A DNA stretch of 64,000 nucleotides, from positions 10,806,001 to 10,870,000 of the forward strand of contig NC_083681.1 in assembly GCF_033118175.1 (NCBI RefSeq), written 5' to 3'. Made by a program: the position numbers and the translations under genes. Origin of the DNA: Dama dama (Eukaryota > Chordata > Mammalia > Artiodactyla > Cervidae). Below the pieces are notes generated by a model. The model was given only the letters and a program-made list of their open reading frames with translations, ran no database searches and was not told the origin of the DNA. Of this stretch, positions 34,813 through 46,204 are shown piece after piece. Numbering within the stretch: the stretch's first letter is position 1; each line of letters starts with the position of its first letter.

Positions 34813-35666
34813 TCCTTTCTTTTACTTTCCAAACTCACCACATTTGTCTTTAGATTGAATTTCCTTCTACTTTTTCCTTACATCGTGAGAGGACTCTCCA
34901 TCATTGCTATTATGGTTACAATAAATAAGTCCTTCCCTTTGTCCAACTGAAGTTTCTGTTGCTAATATTTTATTGACTTAATTCTGTGCTTCTTTTATTT
35001 AAATGTACTAACCTTATCTTTTTCAAAGTGTCCTGGATTCAACCTTATTAGCAAAAAAAATAAAAATCCATTTTGATTCTTATCTACAGTGGTAGAATAA
35101 AAGCTTTTTATTCCTATTTTTTTTAAATAAAGAAATCTATATTAGTAAGCAGCAATTTGTTGATAGTATTTTGGTGGTAAAAAAAACTTTTTTGAGGTCC
35201 CTGAAGTTATATCTTATTTTGCCAATGGATATAATTAGGTATGCCTAAGGAATTACACTGGGTTGTTGACCATTTAACTCAGATGATTGTTCTTTATATT
35301 TGTATTCTAATGCTCCATTTACAGGGTTCCATATGTATAATTACATGTGATCCTTACAACACAATGAATTGGATATTGTCACTTTATTTTTTATTTTATG
35401 GATTTTAGCTTTTAACAATAATCTTTTATGTTTTTATTTTTATGGCTTTTGAGCTACTAGTTCTGTTGATCTTTATTTTTAATTTTACCTATTTTATTGT
35501 TTAAGTATTCTTAATCTCATCTTTACTTGCATTCATATTTTCACTCTTAATTCCCTTCTATTTTTCTCATAACCTACTCTCTCAATTTCAGTTTTACTGC
35601 TTCCTAAATTTTAAATCTGCCCTTTATTTTTTAAAATATTTTGTCTCCTTATCTTTTATTATCTTG
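34813..35666. other. No gene seen; T-rich DNA
   Basis: Strongly AT-rich, with many T-runs in 35380-35660. Nothing recognised. Confidence 0.45.
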
Positions 35667-35681
35667 CATCCCACTGCTTCT

Positions 35682-36241
35682 TGCTTCCCAAAACTGTCAT
35701 TTTGTTTGGTTTGCTTTCATAATGGCAGCAGGAAGCATGGCCACAAAGGTGGCTGAAAGGATGGACCCATAACTGGAAAGGCTGTCAGCTTTCTTGCCAG
35801 CTTTGGTGACCCCATCCCAAACCTTCCTGCACTTTCTCTCAACTCCACTTTCTTCCATCTTACGCATCTTCTCCTTAAGTCCAGACATATCAACTTTCTG
35901 TGAGTATCTGAGTGAAGTCCTAAACCCACCGATGTTCATTTGCTCAGTACTTCACTTGAAGTGATTCTTTCTCCATGAACTCAAATGTCTGTGGACAGTG
36001 TCAGCTTAGGATCTCTAAGTGCAAACCGCTCTCCCACCTGGCCAGCAGTAAATCTCTGACCTCCTGTGGGCTGCAACTTCACCCTCAGGCCTGTGTTAAA
36101 ATGTGACACTCTCTGTTGAACAAGGGAACAGAGTACACGTTCTAGCAGTGCTCTCTGGGCTTCAGAGAAGGATACTCGAAGGTCGAGCACAGCGGAGTCA
36201 TCTGAGAGCTGTAGAAGGAAGTCTTCCATCCCACTGCTTCT
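35682..36241 (-). pseudogene. Unidentified gene-like block, probable retrocopy remnant
   Basis: Against AT-rich flanks this block is GC-richer, contains CpGs, and on the minus strand has two open frames in different phases. Frame A (36229-35981, 82 codons) starts MEDFLLQLSDDSAVLDLR and includes QRALLERVLCSLVQQRV. Frame B (35939-35697, 80 codons) includes MSGLKEKMRKMEESGVERKC and ends in a hydrophobic stretch (SILSATFVAMLPAAIM) before KANQTK. Codon choice looks protein-like and matches no transposable element I know. The block lies between two perfect copies of 'catcccactgcttct' (35667-35681 and 36227-36241), which look like a target duplication, although no poly(A) tail adjoins either copy. 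I read it as a decayed copy of a cellular coding sequence with a frameshift between A and B. I do not recognise the parent gene; a small genuine gene or exon cannot be excluded. Confidence 0.45.
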
Positions 36242-36715
36242 CAGGGGCTGTTTGCCCTCAGTCTAATGCGTTGCCCCATTGTGAGTTAGTGGCTGGAGCA
36301 GGAAGCGAAATGAAATAAAAGAGAAAACAAATGAGCTTCTTCTTACCCACCTGAGTCTGACTTCCTATGTCTTTCCCAGATTTGCCATTTTTTTCTTCTT
36401 TCACAAAAGACTTTTTCTTTGTAAAACCAATTTTCTTTGAATTACTTGAGTCTTAAGAAGTTCTGGATTGAAACTAAACAAAGCCCAAACTGTTATCTGT
36501 ACTGTGCAACTAATGGTCTGTGATCTGGTCTAAAAAAGTGGTGTATGCCTGGTTCCTTGTACAAAATCGTGCTTATAATATCATGCTCTTTTTACTTCTC
36601 TACAAATTCATATTAATAATATAATGCTATTTATACTAATTCTGATATAAATAATAATCTCACTATAAAAATGAATAAATGACAGATATCCAATCACAAG
36701 TGACTTATTTAGAAT
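36242..36715. other. No gene seen; unassigned
   Basis: The first 70 bp continue the higher GC of the block on its left and may belong to it. The rest is AT-rich and unassigned. Confidence 0.4.
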
Positions 36716-37125
36716 ACTGTATTAATTTCCTAGTGCTACTGTAACAAATCATCACAAATTGGATGGCTTTATTCATTGTCTCAGCTCAGGAGGCTAGAAT
36801 TCGGAAATCAAGTGGCAGCCAGGTTGATATGTCCTGGAAATTTTAGGAAAGAATCCATTCCATGCCTCTCTTCTGGTACCTTCAATGTTCCCTGACTATA
36901 CAGCACAATCCAACCTACCCAGTCTTCATGTGGCCTTCTTGTATGTCTGTCTTTGTGTCTCATTTCTCCGTCTTATAAGGACAACAGTCATTGGGTTTAG
37001 GGCCCATTCTAAATCCAGGATGACTTCATCTCAGGATCCTTAATTACAGCAGCAAAGACCTTTTTACAGAATAAAGCACCTCACTTGTTCCAGGATTTAG
37101 TATATTTTGGGAGGCCAGTATTTAA
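36716..37125 (-). mobile_element. MaLR LTR, MLT1-like (antisense)
   Basis: 'tgctactgtaacaaatcatc', 'caaattggatggctttattc', 'gtctcagctcaggaggctag', 'cttcatgtggccttcttgta' and 'cttataaggacaacagtca' follow the antisense LTR. Confidence 0.75.
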
Positions 37126-37459
37126 CTCACTAATTCTCAGTCATGACTTTCTTCATTTTTTCTTTGCTGATGTTGCTAAGCAAGGGTGAATAAATGGTGC
37201 ACAGGATATGCTCTCAAATAATTTTTTTTATTACTGATTTAGACAAGGATTTTTATTATAAGGAAGTAAAATCCAAGCAAGCTGTCTTAAATGAAAAAGA
37301 TTTATTTTAGTGAAATGAGAGGCTACTTGATGGACAGCTGAGGACAGGAAAGAATCACTAGCCTCAAAAGTACTAGAACAAGAAATAGAAAGTAAGCAAC
37401 TGAGATATTGCCTTCCCTGTCTCTGGGGCCAAATGGTCACTCTTAGACTGCTTCGATCT

Positions 37460-37720
37460 GCTTTTCTCTATGTGTATCTTAGCTGCTGCACCAAAATACC
37501 AGACACTTGGTGGCTTAAACAACAGACATTTATTTCTCACAGTTCTGAAGCTTAGAAAGTCCAAGATCAAGATGGCAGATTCAGTTCTTCAGGAAGAAGA
37601 CTTTGTTTCCAGCTTGCAGATGGCTATCTTGTTGCTATATGCTCACACATGGAGACAGGGAGAGTTCTGTTCTCTCCTTTCCTTTTTAAAGAGAGCTAAT
37701 GCCATCATCTAAGATTGGAT
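37460..37720 (-). mobile_element. ERVL-MaLR LTR fragment (antisense)
   Basis: 'caaaataccagacacttggt', 'ggcttaaacaacagacattt', 'tctcacagttctgaagct' and 'gtccaagatcaagatggca' show an antisense MaLR LTR, truncated on the right. Confidence 0.8.
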
Positions 37721-37774
37721 AGTACAAAACTGCCAGAGGAAACTAGAGATGATACACTCTTTGACACAAGTTGT

Positions 37775-38061
37775 ACCCTCTTTTCTGGATCTTTTTTTCT
37801 AAAGTAAAGGAAATAAAAGCAGAAATAAACCAATGGGAAATAAAAGCAGAAACAAACCAATGGGACCTAATTAAACATAAAAGCTTTTGCAGATCAGAGG
37901 AAACCATTGACAAAGTGAAAAGACAACCTACTAAATGGGAGAAAATATTTGCAAATGATTTGACCAATAAGGGATCAATATCCAACATATAATATCCAAC
38001 AGCTCATACAACTCAACAGAAAAGAAAAAAAAAAAAAAATCCAATTGAAAATGGGCAGAAG
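37775..38061 (+). mobile_element. Older L1, left part (host of L1-BT)
   Basis: Sense L1 of the ORF2/3' UTR region: 'ccattgacaaagtgaaaaga', then 'ggagaaaatatttgcaaatg' and 'ggatcaatatccaac', ending at 'aaaatgggcagaag' (38048-38061). It continues at 43809, after the L1-BT insertion. Confidence 0.9.
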
Positions 38062-40824
38062 AGGGTCAGTCCCAAGATGGGGGAATAATAGGATGGGGAG
38101 ACCATTTTTTCTCCCCACAAATTCATCAAAAGATCATTTGAATGCTGAACAACTTCCACAAAACAACTTTCTTGAACACTGGCAGAGGATGCAGCCACCC
38201 AGAAAGGCAGCCCAATTTCTTTAAAAGGAGGTAGGACAAAATATAAAAGACAAAAACAGAGACAAAAGGTTTAGGGACAGAGACCCTCCCTCCCTCCTGG
38301 GGAGGGAGTTATGAAGGAGGAGAAGTTTCCACACAGTAGAAAACCCTCTCACAAGTTTGTCTGTGGGGAATTTTGGAATCTCAGAGGGCATTATAGCCTG
38401 GCCAAAAAAAAAAAAAAACCCCACAGATTACATGCCTAACTGCAACTGCCAGTGGAGAAGTGGTCCAGATGCTCACATCTGCCACCAGCGCGTGGGGGCT
38501 GGGCAGGGAGGTGCAGGCTGCATCATGGTGCTTAGTGTAAGGACCAAGCCTGAATGCCCAGAGGACAATCTGAGGGAGCTAGTGTGAGAGCAACCCAAAC
38601 CTTGGGATCGCCAGAGAGACAGAGAAAAAAAAAGGACGTTTCCTGCAAAAGGCTATAACCTCACCTGGTAACCCGAGGCGCACTCAGAGAACAAAGGATT
38701 GAGTGAATATCAAAGGAGAGCAAGCCTGCTGCTATATATGGCCCTCCCTTCCCAGAGGCAGAGGGGCAGGCCTGTGACAGCAGAGCTGGGAGGCAAGGGG
38801 CTGCTGCTATCTCAGCCTCAAGAGACCACATCCTCCACCAAACTGTGAGCAGGCTCCCAGCTGCTAATCAAGGTCTTCCTGGGATCCTGGGTGGCTGACA
38901 TCTGCCAGGAGTGTCACAGCCTGAGATCAGCGCCCCTGAGGGGACACACAGGACACCTGGGACTGGACTCTCATGGGGCACCTGGGAAACCAAACGGCTG
39001 AGACTGGGCAGGTGAATAAGATGCACGGGCCACTTGGGAGAGCGCACTCGCTAAGCACCCATCACCTGAGCTGCTTGGACCTGGGAAGGGCACAAAACGC
39101 ACAGCCTATCCTGGTCTGTGCCCTTCTAGAGCACCCGAGAACCTGAGCGGGTTAGACCTGGGAAGTGCACGAAATGCAGGGCCCACTTGGGACAGTGCGC
39201 TTGCAGAGCGCCTTGGAGCCTGAACAGTGTAGACCCAGGAAGCACATGCCATCTTGGGCTGTGGCAAACCCAGTGTGGTCCATCCACTGCGAGCTCTCCC
39301 CACACATGCCAGAGGCATTTGTTTGTGGTGTCCCTGTCTCCCTACAACACAACTGAACAAGTGAGCCTAAATAAGTGGCCACCTTCGCCCCGTTGCATCA
39401 GGGTGAAAATTAGACCCTGAAGAGACACTCAAACAGAGGAAGCCAAAATGAACAAAGAAGGGGAAACCACGCTGGAGGTGCCAGGTCCAACAGATTAAAA
39501 ACCTGCATTTAATACTGGAGACCGTGCGTTTGAGGGGCAACTATAGACCTTGAGAACAGGTACAAGCTGAAAGAAGGGACTATCTGACACTGAACTGACC
39601 CCACACTGCCCACAACAGCTCCAGAGAAATTCCTAGATGTATTTTTACTATTATCACTTTATATTTTTTTAAATTAGTTCTTTATTACTCCTTTGTCATT
39701 TTATAGCCTACTATTACCTTTCAAAAAAACCCTATTTTTAAAACAAATTCCATGCATTTTAAAACTTTTTTGTGATTATGTTTTGTATTTTTTTGTATTG
39801 TATTTTTGAGACTCTAACCTCTATTCTATGTTTTTAATCTTTGTTTTTTGATATTTGATATCAATTTTGTATCAGTTTTGTACCTTGAAGAATCTAATCG
39901 TCAGTATCTATGTTCATTTAGGGATTTGATTACTGGTTTGATTGCTCTCTCCCCTTTGACTCTCCCTTTTCTCCTCCATGTCACTTCTATCTCCTTCCTC
40001 CCTTTTATCTTCTCTACATGACTGAATCTTTCTGGGTGTTCCTGGCTGTGGAGAGCTTTTTGATATTTGTTATCAAGTTTGTACCTCTAAGAATCTAATC
40101 TTCAGTATCTATGTTCATTTAGGGATTTCATTACTGGGATCATTGCTCTCTCCCCATTTGACTCCCCCTTTCTCCTCTTGGTCACCTCTATCTCACTGTT
40201 CCCTCTTCTCTTCTCTATAAAACTCTGTGAACCTCTGTGGGTGTTCCCGGCTGTGGCGAGCCGTTTCACCAATAACCTAGTGGTTTTATCTTCTATGCTG
40301 TATGGATGGAGAAGTCTTGAGGCTACTGTAAGAGGACTGAAAGCCAGAGGCCGGAGTCCTAACTCCAAAACTTTAGAACATCAGAGAACTTCTGACTCCA
40401 GGGAACATTAATAGAGAAGAGGTCACCTAAAAAGTCTCCACACCTACACTGAAACCAAGCACCACTCAAGAGCCAACAAGATCCAGTGCAAGACAAACCA
40501 GGCTAATTTTCAAGCAAAACAGGAACACAACCCTGAACATTAAAAGATGGTCTTCCTAAAGCTATGCCAAACCCATGGACACCCTAAAACTCACTACTGG
40601 GCACTTCTTTGCACTCCAGAGATAAGAGATCCAGCTTCACCCACAAGAACACAGACACAAGCTCCCCCTACCCAACCAGGAAACCTTGACAAGCCATTAG
40701 TCCAAGCCAAACCACAGGGAGCAGACACCACGATTAAGAGGAACCATGAACTTCCATCCTGCAGAAAGGACACCCCAAATAAAACAACCTAAACACAATG
40801 TAAAGACAGAGAAATATTCAGCAG
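38062..40824 (+). promoter_or_regulatory. L1-BT 5' UTR (internal promoter region)
   Basis: The stretch is GC-rich with scattered CpGs at about 38450-39560, then becomes very T-rich at 39640-39900. L1 5' UTRs carry an internal RNA polymerase II promoter, so this copy keeps the region from which a transcript could start. The 5' end 'agggtcagtcccaagatggg' lies immediately after the target duplication. An internal tandem duplication occurs at about 39845-40265. Whether it is active cannot be judged from sequence. Confidence 0.75.
39845..40265 (+). repeat. About 200-bp tandem duplication inside the L1-BT 5' UTR
   Basis: Two consecutive similar units: the segment containing 'cagtatctatgttcatttag' followed by 'ggattt.attactgg' and 'attgctctctcccc' occurs at about 39902 and again at about 40103, with 'gatatttg' at 39850 and 40062, and 'gggtgttcc.ggctgtgg.gag' closing each unit. 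The period is about 200-212 bp. Confidence 0.8.
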
Positions 40825-41767
40825 GTGAAGGAACATGATAGAATCCCACCAAACCGAATGAAAGAGGAGGAGATAGGGAGCCTACCTAAAAAAGAATTCA
40901 GAATAATGATGGTAAAGATGATCCAAAATCTTGAAAACAAAATGGAGTTACAGATAAATAGACTAGAGACAAGGATTGAGAAGATGCAAAAATTGTTTAA
41001 TAAGGATCTAGAAGAAATAAAGAAGAATCAATCAATAATGCAATAACTGAGATCAAAAGCACTCGGGAGGGAACCAACAATAGAATAACTGAGGCAGAAG
41101 ATAGGGTAAGTAAGGTGGAAGATAGAATGGTGGAAATAAATAAAGCAGAAAGGAAAAAGGAAAAAAAAATTAAAAGAAATGAAGACAACCTCAGCGACCT
41201 CTGGGACAACATTAAATGCCCCAACATTCGAATCATAGGAGTCCCAGAAGCAGACAAAAAGGAAGGGCATAAGAAAATATCTGAGGAGATAGTAGTCGAA
41301 AACTTCCCTAATATGGGGAAGGAATTAGCCACCCAAGTCCAAGAAACCCAGAGAGTCCCGAACAGGATAAACCCAAGGTGAAACACCCCAAGACACATAT
41401 CAGTCAAACTAAGGAAAATTAAACACAAGGAGCAAATATTAAAAGCAGCAATGGAAAAGCAACAAATAACACATAAGGGGATCCCCTAAGGATAATAGCT
41501 GATCTTTCAATAGAAACTCTTCAGGCCAAAAAAGGAATGACAGGATACACTTATGTGATGAAAGAGAGAAACCTACAACCAAGATTACTTTACCCAGTAA
41601 GGATCCCATTCATATATGAAAGAGAAATGAAAAACTTTACAGACAAGCAGAAGCTGAGAGAATTCAGCACCATCAAGCCAGCTCTTCAACAAATGCTAAA
41701 GGATCTTCTCTGGACAGAAAACACAGTCGAGCTCTATAAAAAGGACCCAAAACAACAAAGTAAGTGA
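40825..41767 (+). pseudogene. L1-BT ORF1 remnant (RNA-binding protein)
   Basis: ORF1p is the RNA-binding trimeric chaperone of L1. Three open pieces in different frames are seen: 40825-41046 (with KMELQINRLETRIEKMQKLF, part of the coiled coil), 41115-41381 (IRIIGVPEADKKEGHKKISE, the RRM-type core) and 41537-41767 (C-terminal domain, REFSTIKPALQQMLKDLLW). Stops and frameshifts between them make the protein impossible. ORF1 ends a few bases into the start of ORF2. Confidence 0.9.
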
Positions 41768-43632
41768 TAACAGGATCATATTTATCAATAATTACCTTAA
41801 ATGCAAATGGGTTAAATGCTCTAACAAAAAGACAAAGACTGGTTGAATGGATACAAAAACAAGACCCGTATATATGCTTTCTACAAGAGACCCACCTCCA
41901 TCCTAGGGACACATACAGACTGAAAGTGAAAGGCTGGAAAAAGATGTTTTATGCAAAAGGGGACTGAAAGAAAGCAGGAGTAGAAATACTCCTATCAGAT
42001 AAAACAAACTTTGAAATAAAAGCCATGAAAAGAGACAAAGGACACTACATAATGATCTAAAGATCAACCCAAGAAGAAAGTATAAATATAAATGCACTCA
42101 ATATGGGAGAACTTCAACACATAAGGCAAATGCCAACAAGTATGAAAGGGGAAATTAACAGTAACACAATAATAGTGGGAGACCTTCATGTTCCACTCAC
42201 ACCTAAGCATAGATCAATCAAACAGGAAACTAATAAGGAAACACAAGTTTTACAATGGGCCAGCTAGATCTAATTGATATCTATATGGCATTTCACCCCA
42301 AAACAATGGAATTTACCTTTTTCTCAAGAGCATGTGGAACATTTTCCAGTATAGATCACATTCTGGGCCATAAATTTAGCCTTGGTAAATTAAAAAAAAA
42401 TTGGAATCATTTCAAGCATCTTTTCTGATCACAATGCAATAAGATTAGATGTCAACTATAGGAAAAAAGAACTATTACAAATACAAACATATTCAGGCTA
42501 AACAACACACTCCTGAATAACCAACAGATCATGGACAAAATCAGAAAGGAACTAAAAATATGCATAGAAAAAAGTGAAAATGAAAACATGACAGCCCCAA
42601 ACCCATGGGATTCAGTAAAACCAGTGCTGAGAGGGAGGTTCATAGCAATACAAACCTACCTCAAGAAACAAGAGAAACATTAAAGAAACAACCTAACTTT
42701 ATACCAAAAGCAACTAGAAAAAGAAGAAAAGAAGAACCCTAACATTAATAGAAGGAAAGAAATCATAAAAATCAGAGCAGAAGTAAGTGAAAAAGAAATG
42801 AAGGAGACTATAGCAAATATCAGCAAAACTAAAAGCTGATTCTTTGAGAAGATAAATAAAATAGACAAACTGTTAGTGAGACTCATAAGTAAAAAAGGGA
42901 GAAAAATCAAATCAATAAAATTAGAAATGAAAATGGAGAAATCATAATAGACAACACAGAGATACAAAAGATCATAAGAGACTACTCTGAGCAATTATAT
43001 GCCAATAAAATGAACAATTTGGAAGAAATGAGCAAATTCTTAGAAAAGTATACCTTCCAAAACTGAACCAGGAAGAAATAGAAAATCTTAATAGGTCCAT
43101 CTTAAGCACAGAAATCAAAGCTGTAATAAAAAATCTTCCAACAAACAAAAGCCCAGTACCAGATGGCTTCACAGGTGAATTCTACCAAAAATTCAAAGAG
43201 CTGACACCTAAATAAATAAAATATCAAACTCAAACTCTTCCAGAAAATTGTGTAGGAAGATAAACTCCCAAAATCATTCTATGAGGCCACCATCACCCTA
43301 ATACCAAAACCAGATAATGATTCCACACAAAAAAGAAAGCTACAGGCCAATATTGCTGATGAATATAGATGAAAAAATTCTCAGCAAAATTCTAACAAAC
43401 AGAATCCAACAACATATTAAAAAGATCATATATCATGACCAAGTTGGCTTTATCCCAGGGATGCAAGGATTCTCCACTATTCACAAATCAATCAATGTGA
43501 TACACTACATTAACAAATTGAAAGATAAAAACCATGTGATTATCTCAACAGATGCAGAGAAACCCTTTGACAAAACTCAACACCCATTTATAATCAAACA
43601 CTTCAGAAATCAGGCACTCTAGAAAGCAGGAA
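41764..43632 (+). pseudogene. L1-BT ORF2 remnant, truncated inside RT
   Basis: ORF2p has endonuclease and reverse transcriptase activities. The endonuclease start is recognisable (IITLNANGLNALTKRQRLVE and YICFLQETHL, 41764-41967). Several frameshifted stretches follow. The last open piece, 43317-43622, covers early RT (YRPILLMNIDEKILSKILTN, then DQVGFIPGMQG and STDAEKPFDKTQHP, RT motif A). At about 43633 the sequence jumps to the 3' UTR, so the FADD motif, thumb and cysteine-rich end are missing. Confidence 0.9.
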
Positions 43633-43808
43633 TTTCTCCAGAATGAGGGATGGCATGGGGAGGGAGGTGGGAGGGGGTTCAGGTGCGGGGACACATGTAC
43701 ACCCATGGCTGATTCATGTCGATGTATGGCAAAACCCACCACAATATTTTAAAGTAATGAACCTCCAATTAAAATAAATAAATGAATTTTAAAATAAATA
43801 AAATTTTT

Positions 43809-44645
43809 AAAATGTGCAAAAGATCTGAATAGACAATTTTTCAAAGGAGAAATGTAGATGTTCAACATGTACATGGAAAGTTACTCAACATCACTAATCA
43901 TCAGAGAAATGCAAGTCAGACCTACAATAAGTTATCACATCACATCTGTTAGAAAGGCTATCATCAAAAGGAACACAAATAACCAACATTGGTGAGGCTG
44001 TGGAGAAAAGGGAACCCTCGAACACTGTGTAAGTGTAAATTGGTGTAGCCACTGTGGAAAACAGTATGGCATTTTCTGAAAACTAGTAGAACTACCATGT
44101 GACCCAGCTATTCCAGTCTCGTGTATTTATCCAAAGAAAAGAAAAACGCTAATTAGAAAATATACATGCAACCCGGTGTTCATAGCAACACTATTTTCAA
44201 TTGCCAAGATATGGAAGCAACCTAAGTGTCCATGAACACATGAATGGATAAGGAAGATGTGGTATATATACACAATGGAATACTTAACCACAATAAAGGG
44301 TGAAATTTTGCTCTTTGAAGCAACATGGGTGGACAGGGAGAGCAATAAGTTAAGTGAAATAATTTAGACAGAGAAAGATAAACACTGTATAATATCACTT
44401 ATATGTGCAACCTAAAAAATAAAACAAACTAGTGAATATAGCAGAAAAGAAACAGATTTACAGATACAGAGAACACACTAGTGGTTGCCATTGGGGAGGC
44501 AGAGAGTAGTAATATGAGTCGGGAAGTGGGACATACAAACTTTTGGGTATAAGACAGACTACAAAGATGTATAGCACAACACTGGGAATATAGCCCAATA
44601 TTTTGTAAAAACTGTAAATGAAGTGCAAACTTTAAAACTATATTA
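43809..44645 (+). mobile_element. Older L1, right part to 3' end
   Basis: Continues the L1 interrupted at 38061: 'agatctgaatagacaatttt', 'acatcactaatcatcagaga', 'aaatgcaagtcagacctaca', 'gaggctgtggagaaaaggga', 'atggaatacttaaccacaat' and 'agtggttgccattggggagg'. Minus-strand frames of 72 and 119 codons here are antisense shadows. Confidence 0.9.
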
Positions 44646-44935
44646 GAAAAGATGAACAAAACTGATAAATCTTTACCCAGACTCAAGAAAAGGAGAGGGC
44701 CCAAATCAATAAAATCAGAGATTAAAAAGGAAAAACTACAATGGACACCACAGAAATACAGAGGATCATAAAAGACTGCTACGAACAACTATATGCCAAT
44801 AAACGGGCAATCTAGAAGAGATGGGCAAATTCTAGAACTGTAAACTGTTTCAAGGCTGAACTAGGGAGAAACAGAAAATAGATCAATTACCAGTATTGAA
44901 GTAATTTTAAAACTCCTAACTGTCCAGAACTTTCT
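44646..44935 (+). mobile_element. Second L1 ORF2 fragment
   Basis: 'gatgaacaaaactgataaat', 'caaatcaataaaatcagaga' and 'tacgaacaactatatgccaa' belong to L1 ORF2, a part upstream in the element of the 3' end that precedes it here. It is therefore a separate insertion or a rearranged piece. Confidence 0.8.
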
Positions 44936-46196
44936 AGCTCTTCTTACTCCCATTAGTCAAATGGTTTCTTCTGGATCTCAGTGTTTTTTAAGAGAAATAT
45001 GACTGCCACATGCATTTTTCAAAATCATACAAATTAAGGATATTGCCCAGCCTTCAGATTGGATGTTTAATCACGGCACCATAAACAATGGTTGGGGATA
45101 AAGGGAGAGGGCAGTATCATGTGTCATGTAGTCAGCTGGACACAGCAGAGAATTTGGGTAGACTTAGCTTTCCTGAGAAAGTGACCAAAGACAGGATGTA
45201 TCCAATGTAGTTAATTTCTGCTTTAAAAAGGCTATCAAGCTTGGATAAAAAAAGAAATAAAAAACATAGAAAATGTAACAAATGCAAAGGAAAAAAATGA
45301 CACAACTCCACCTTTTAGTGATAGCTGATACTACTAATCATGTACTTTCCATTTTTCTCTATTTGTACATACCTATAAATATTTTAAACATTTTATCATG
45401 AAAAATACTACTTACAGAAAAGCTTATAAAATATGCATCATTAAAGAATAATAAAGGAAAAAGAATAATAAAGAGTACCTGCTAATTTGCATAAAAAAAT
45501 AGAATGCTTGAAATATCCTTGAAGTTTTCTATTCACTTTTACCCAAATGTACTCCTTCTCTGTTCTTCAGAAATAATCATTACCTTGAATTTCATGTCAA
45601 GGACTCTACTTTTTTTAGTTTAATAAAGAATTATTGGTATATAACATGTCAGTAGGTTTTGCAGGAGGCTGATAAGCTGGTTTGGTGTTCCCAGACCATA
45701 ATTTTAAGTGTACATATGGATTCCCTTTTTTTTCTTTATAATCTCACAAAATTTGTATGGTTACTCAAGGAAACTGTTATTTTGCCTGTCTTAAATTTTA
45801 TATCATTGATATAAAATGGAACATATTATCTTTCATTTTCACACATTCAAGTAGTCCTACTGTTTTGCTACTATAAACAATACTGATAGAAACATCTTGG
45901 AAAATGTTTCCTACTTCACATGTTTAAAAGTTTATCAGTATTTCTCAAATACTGTTGGCTATTATCCACAGTAAGAAATACATGCAGCAATTTGACTCAT
46001 TACAAACACACACAAACACAGATGCCTCAAATGTGTGCATACATATAACTAAAACAACACTTTAATGAAACAATTATTATGTTTCGCCCTTGCAACACAA
46101 TCTGATATTTTCTTTTCTGATTTACTCTGTTCTAGTGAAATCTAGTATATTTTATTTTTTTAAAAAAGCTAGTTTTAACACTAGATCTGTGTTTTA
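44936..46196. other. No gene seen; unassigned AT-rich DNA
   Basis: Parts of 45540-45960 may be very old L1 in antisense, but I cannot support this well. Nothing else recognised. Confidence 0.4.
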
Positions 46197-46204
46197 TTTT
46201 TCAT

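Larger units (their letters stand above)
38062..43808 (+). mobile_element. L1-BT LINE with complete 5' UTR and internal deletion
   Basis: This is a 5.75-kb sense copy nested in an older L1. Order: GC-rich 5' UTR (38062-40824), ORF1 remnant (40825-41767), ORF2 remnant (41764-43632), then a jump to the 3' UTR (about 43633-43808, with 'atggctgattcatgtcgatg' and an A-rich tail). Flanks 'aaaatgggcagaag' (38048-38061) and 'aaaatgtgcaaaag' (43809-43822) form a 14-bp target duplication with two mismatches. A full L1-BT is about 8.4 kb, so roughly 2.6 kb, the second half of ORF2, is gone. Confidence 0.95.
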
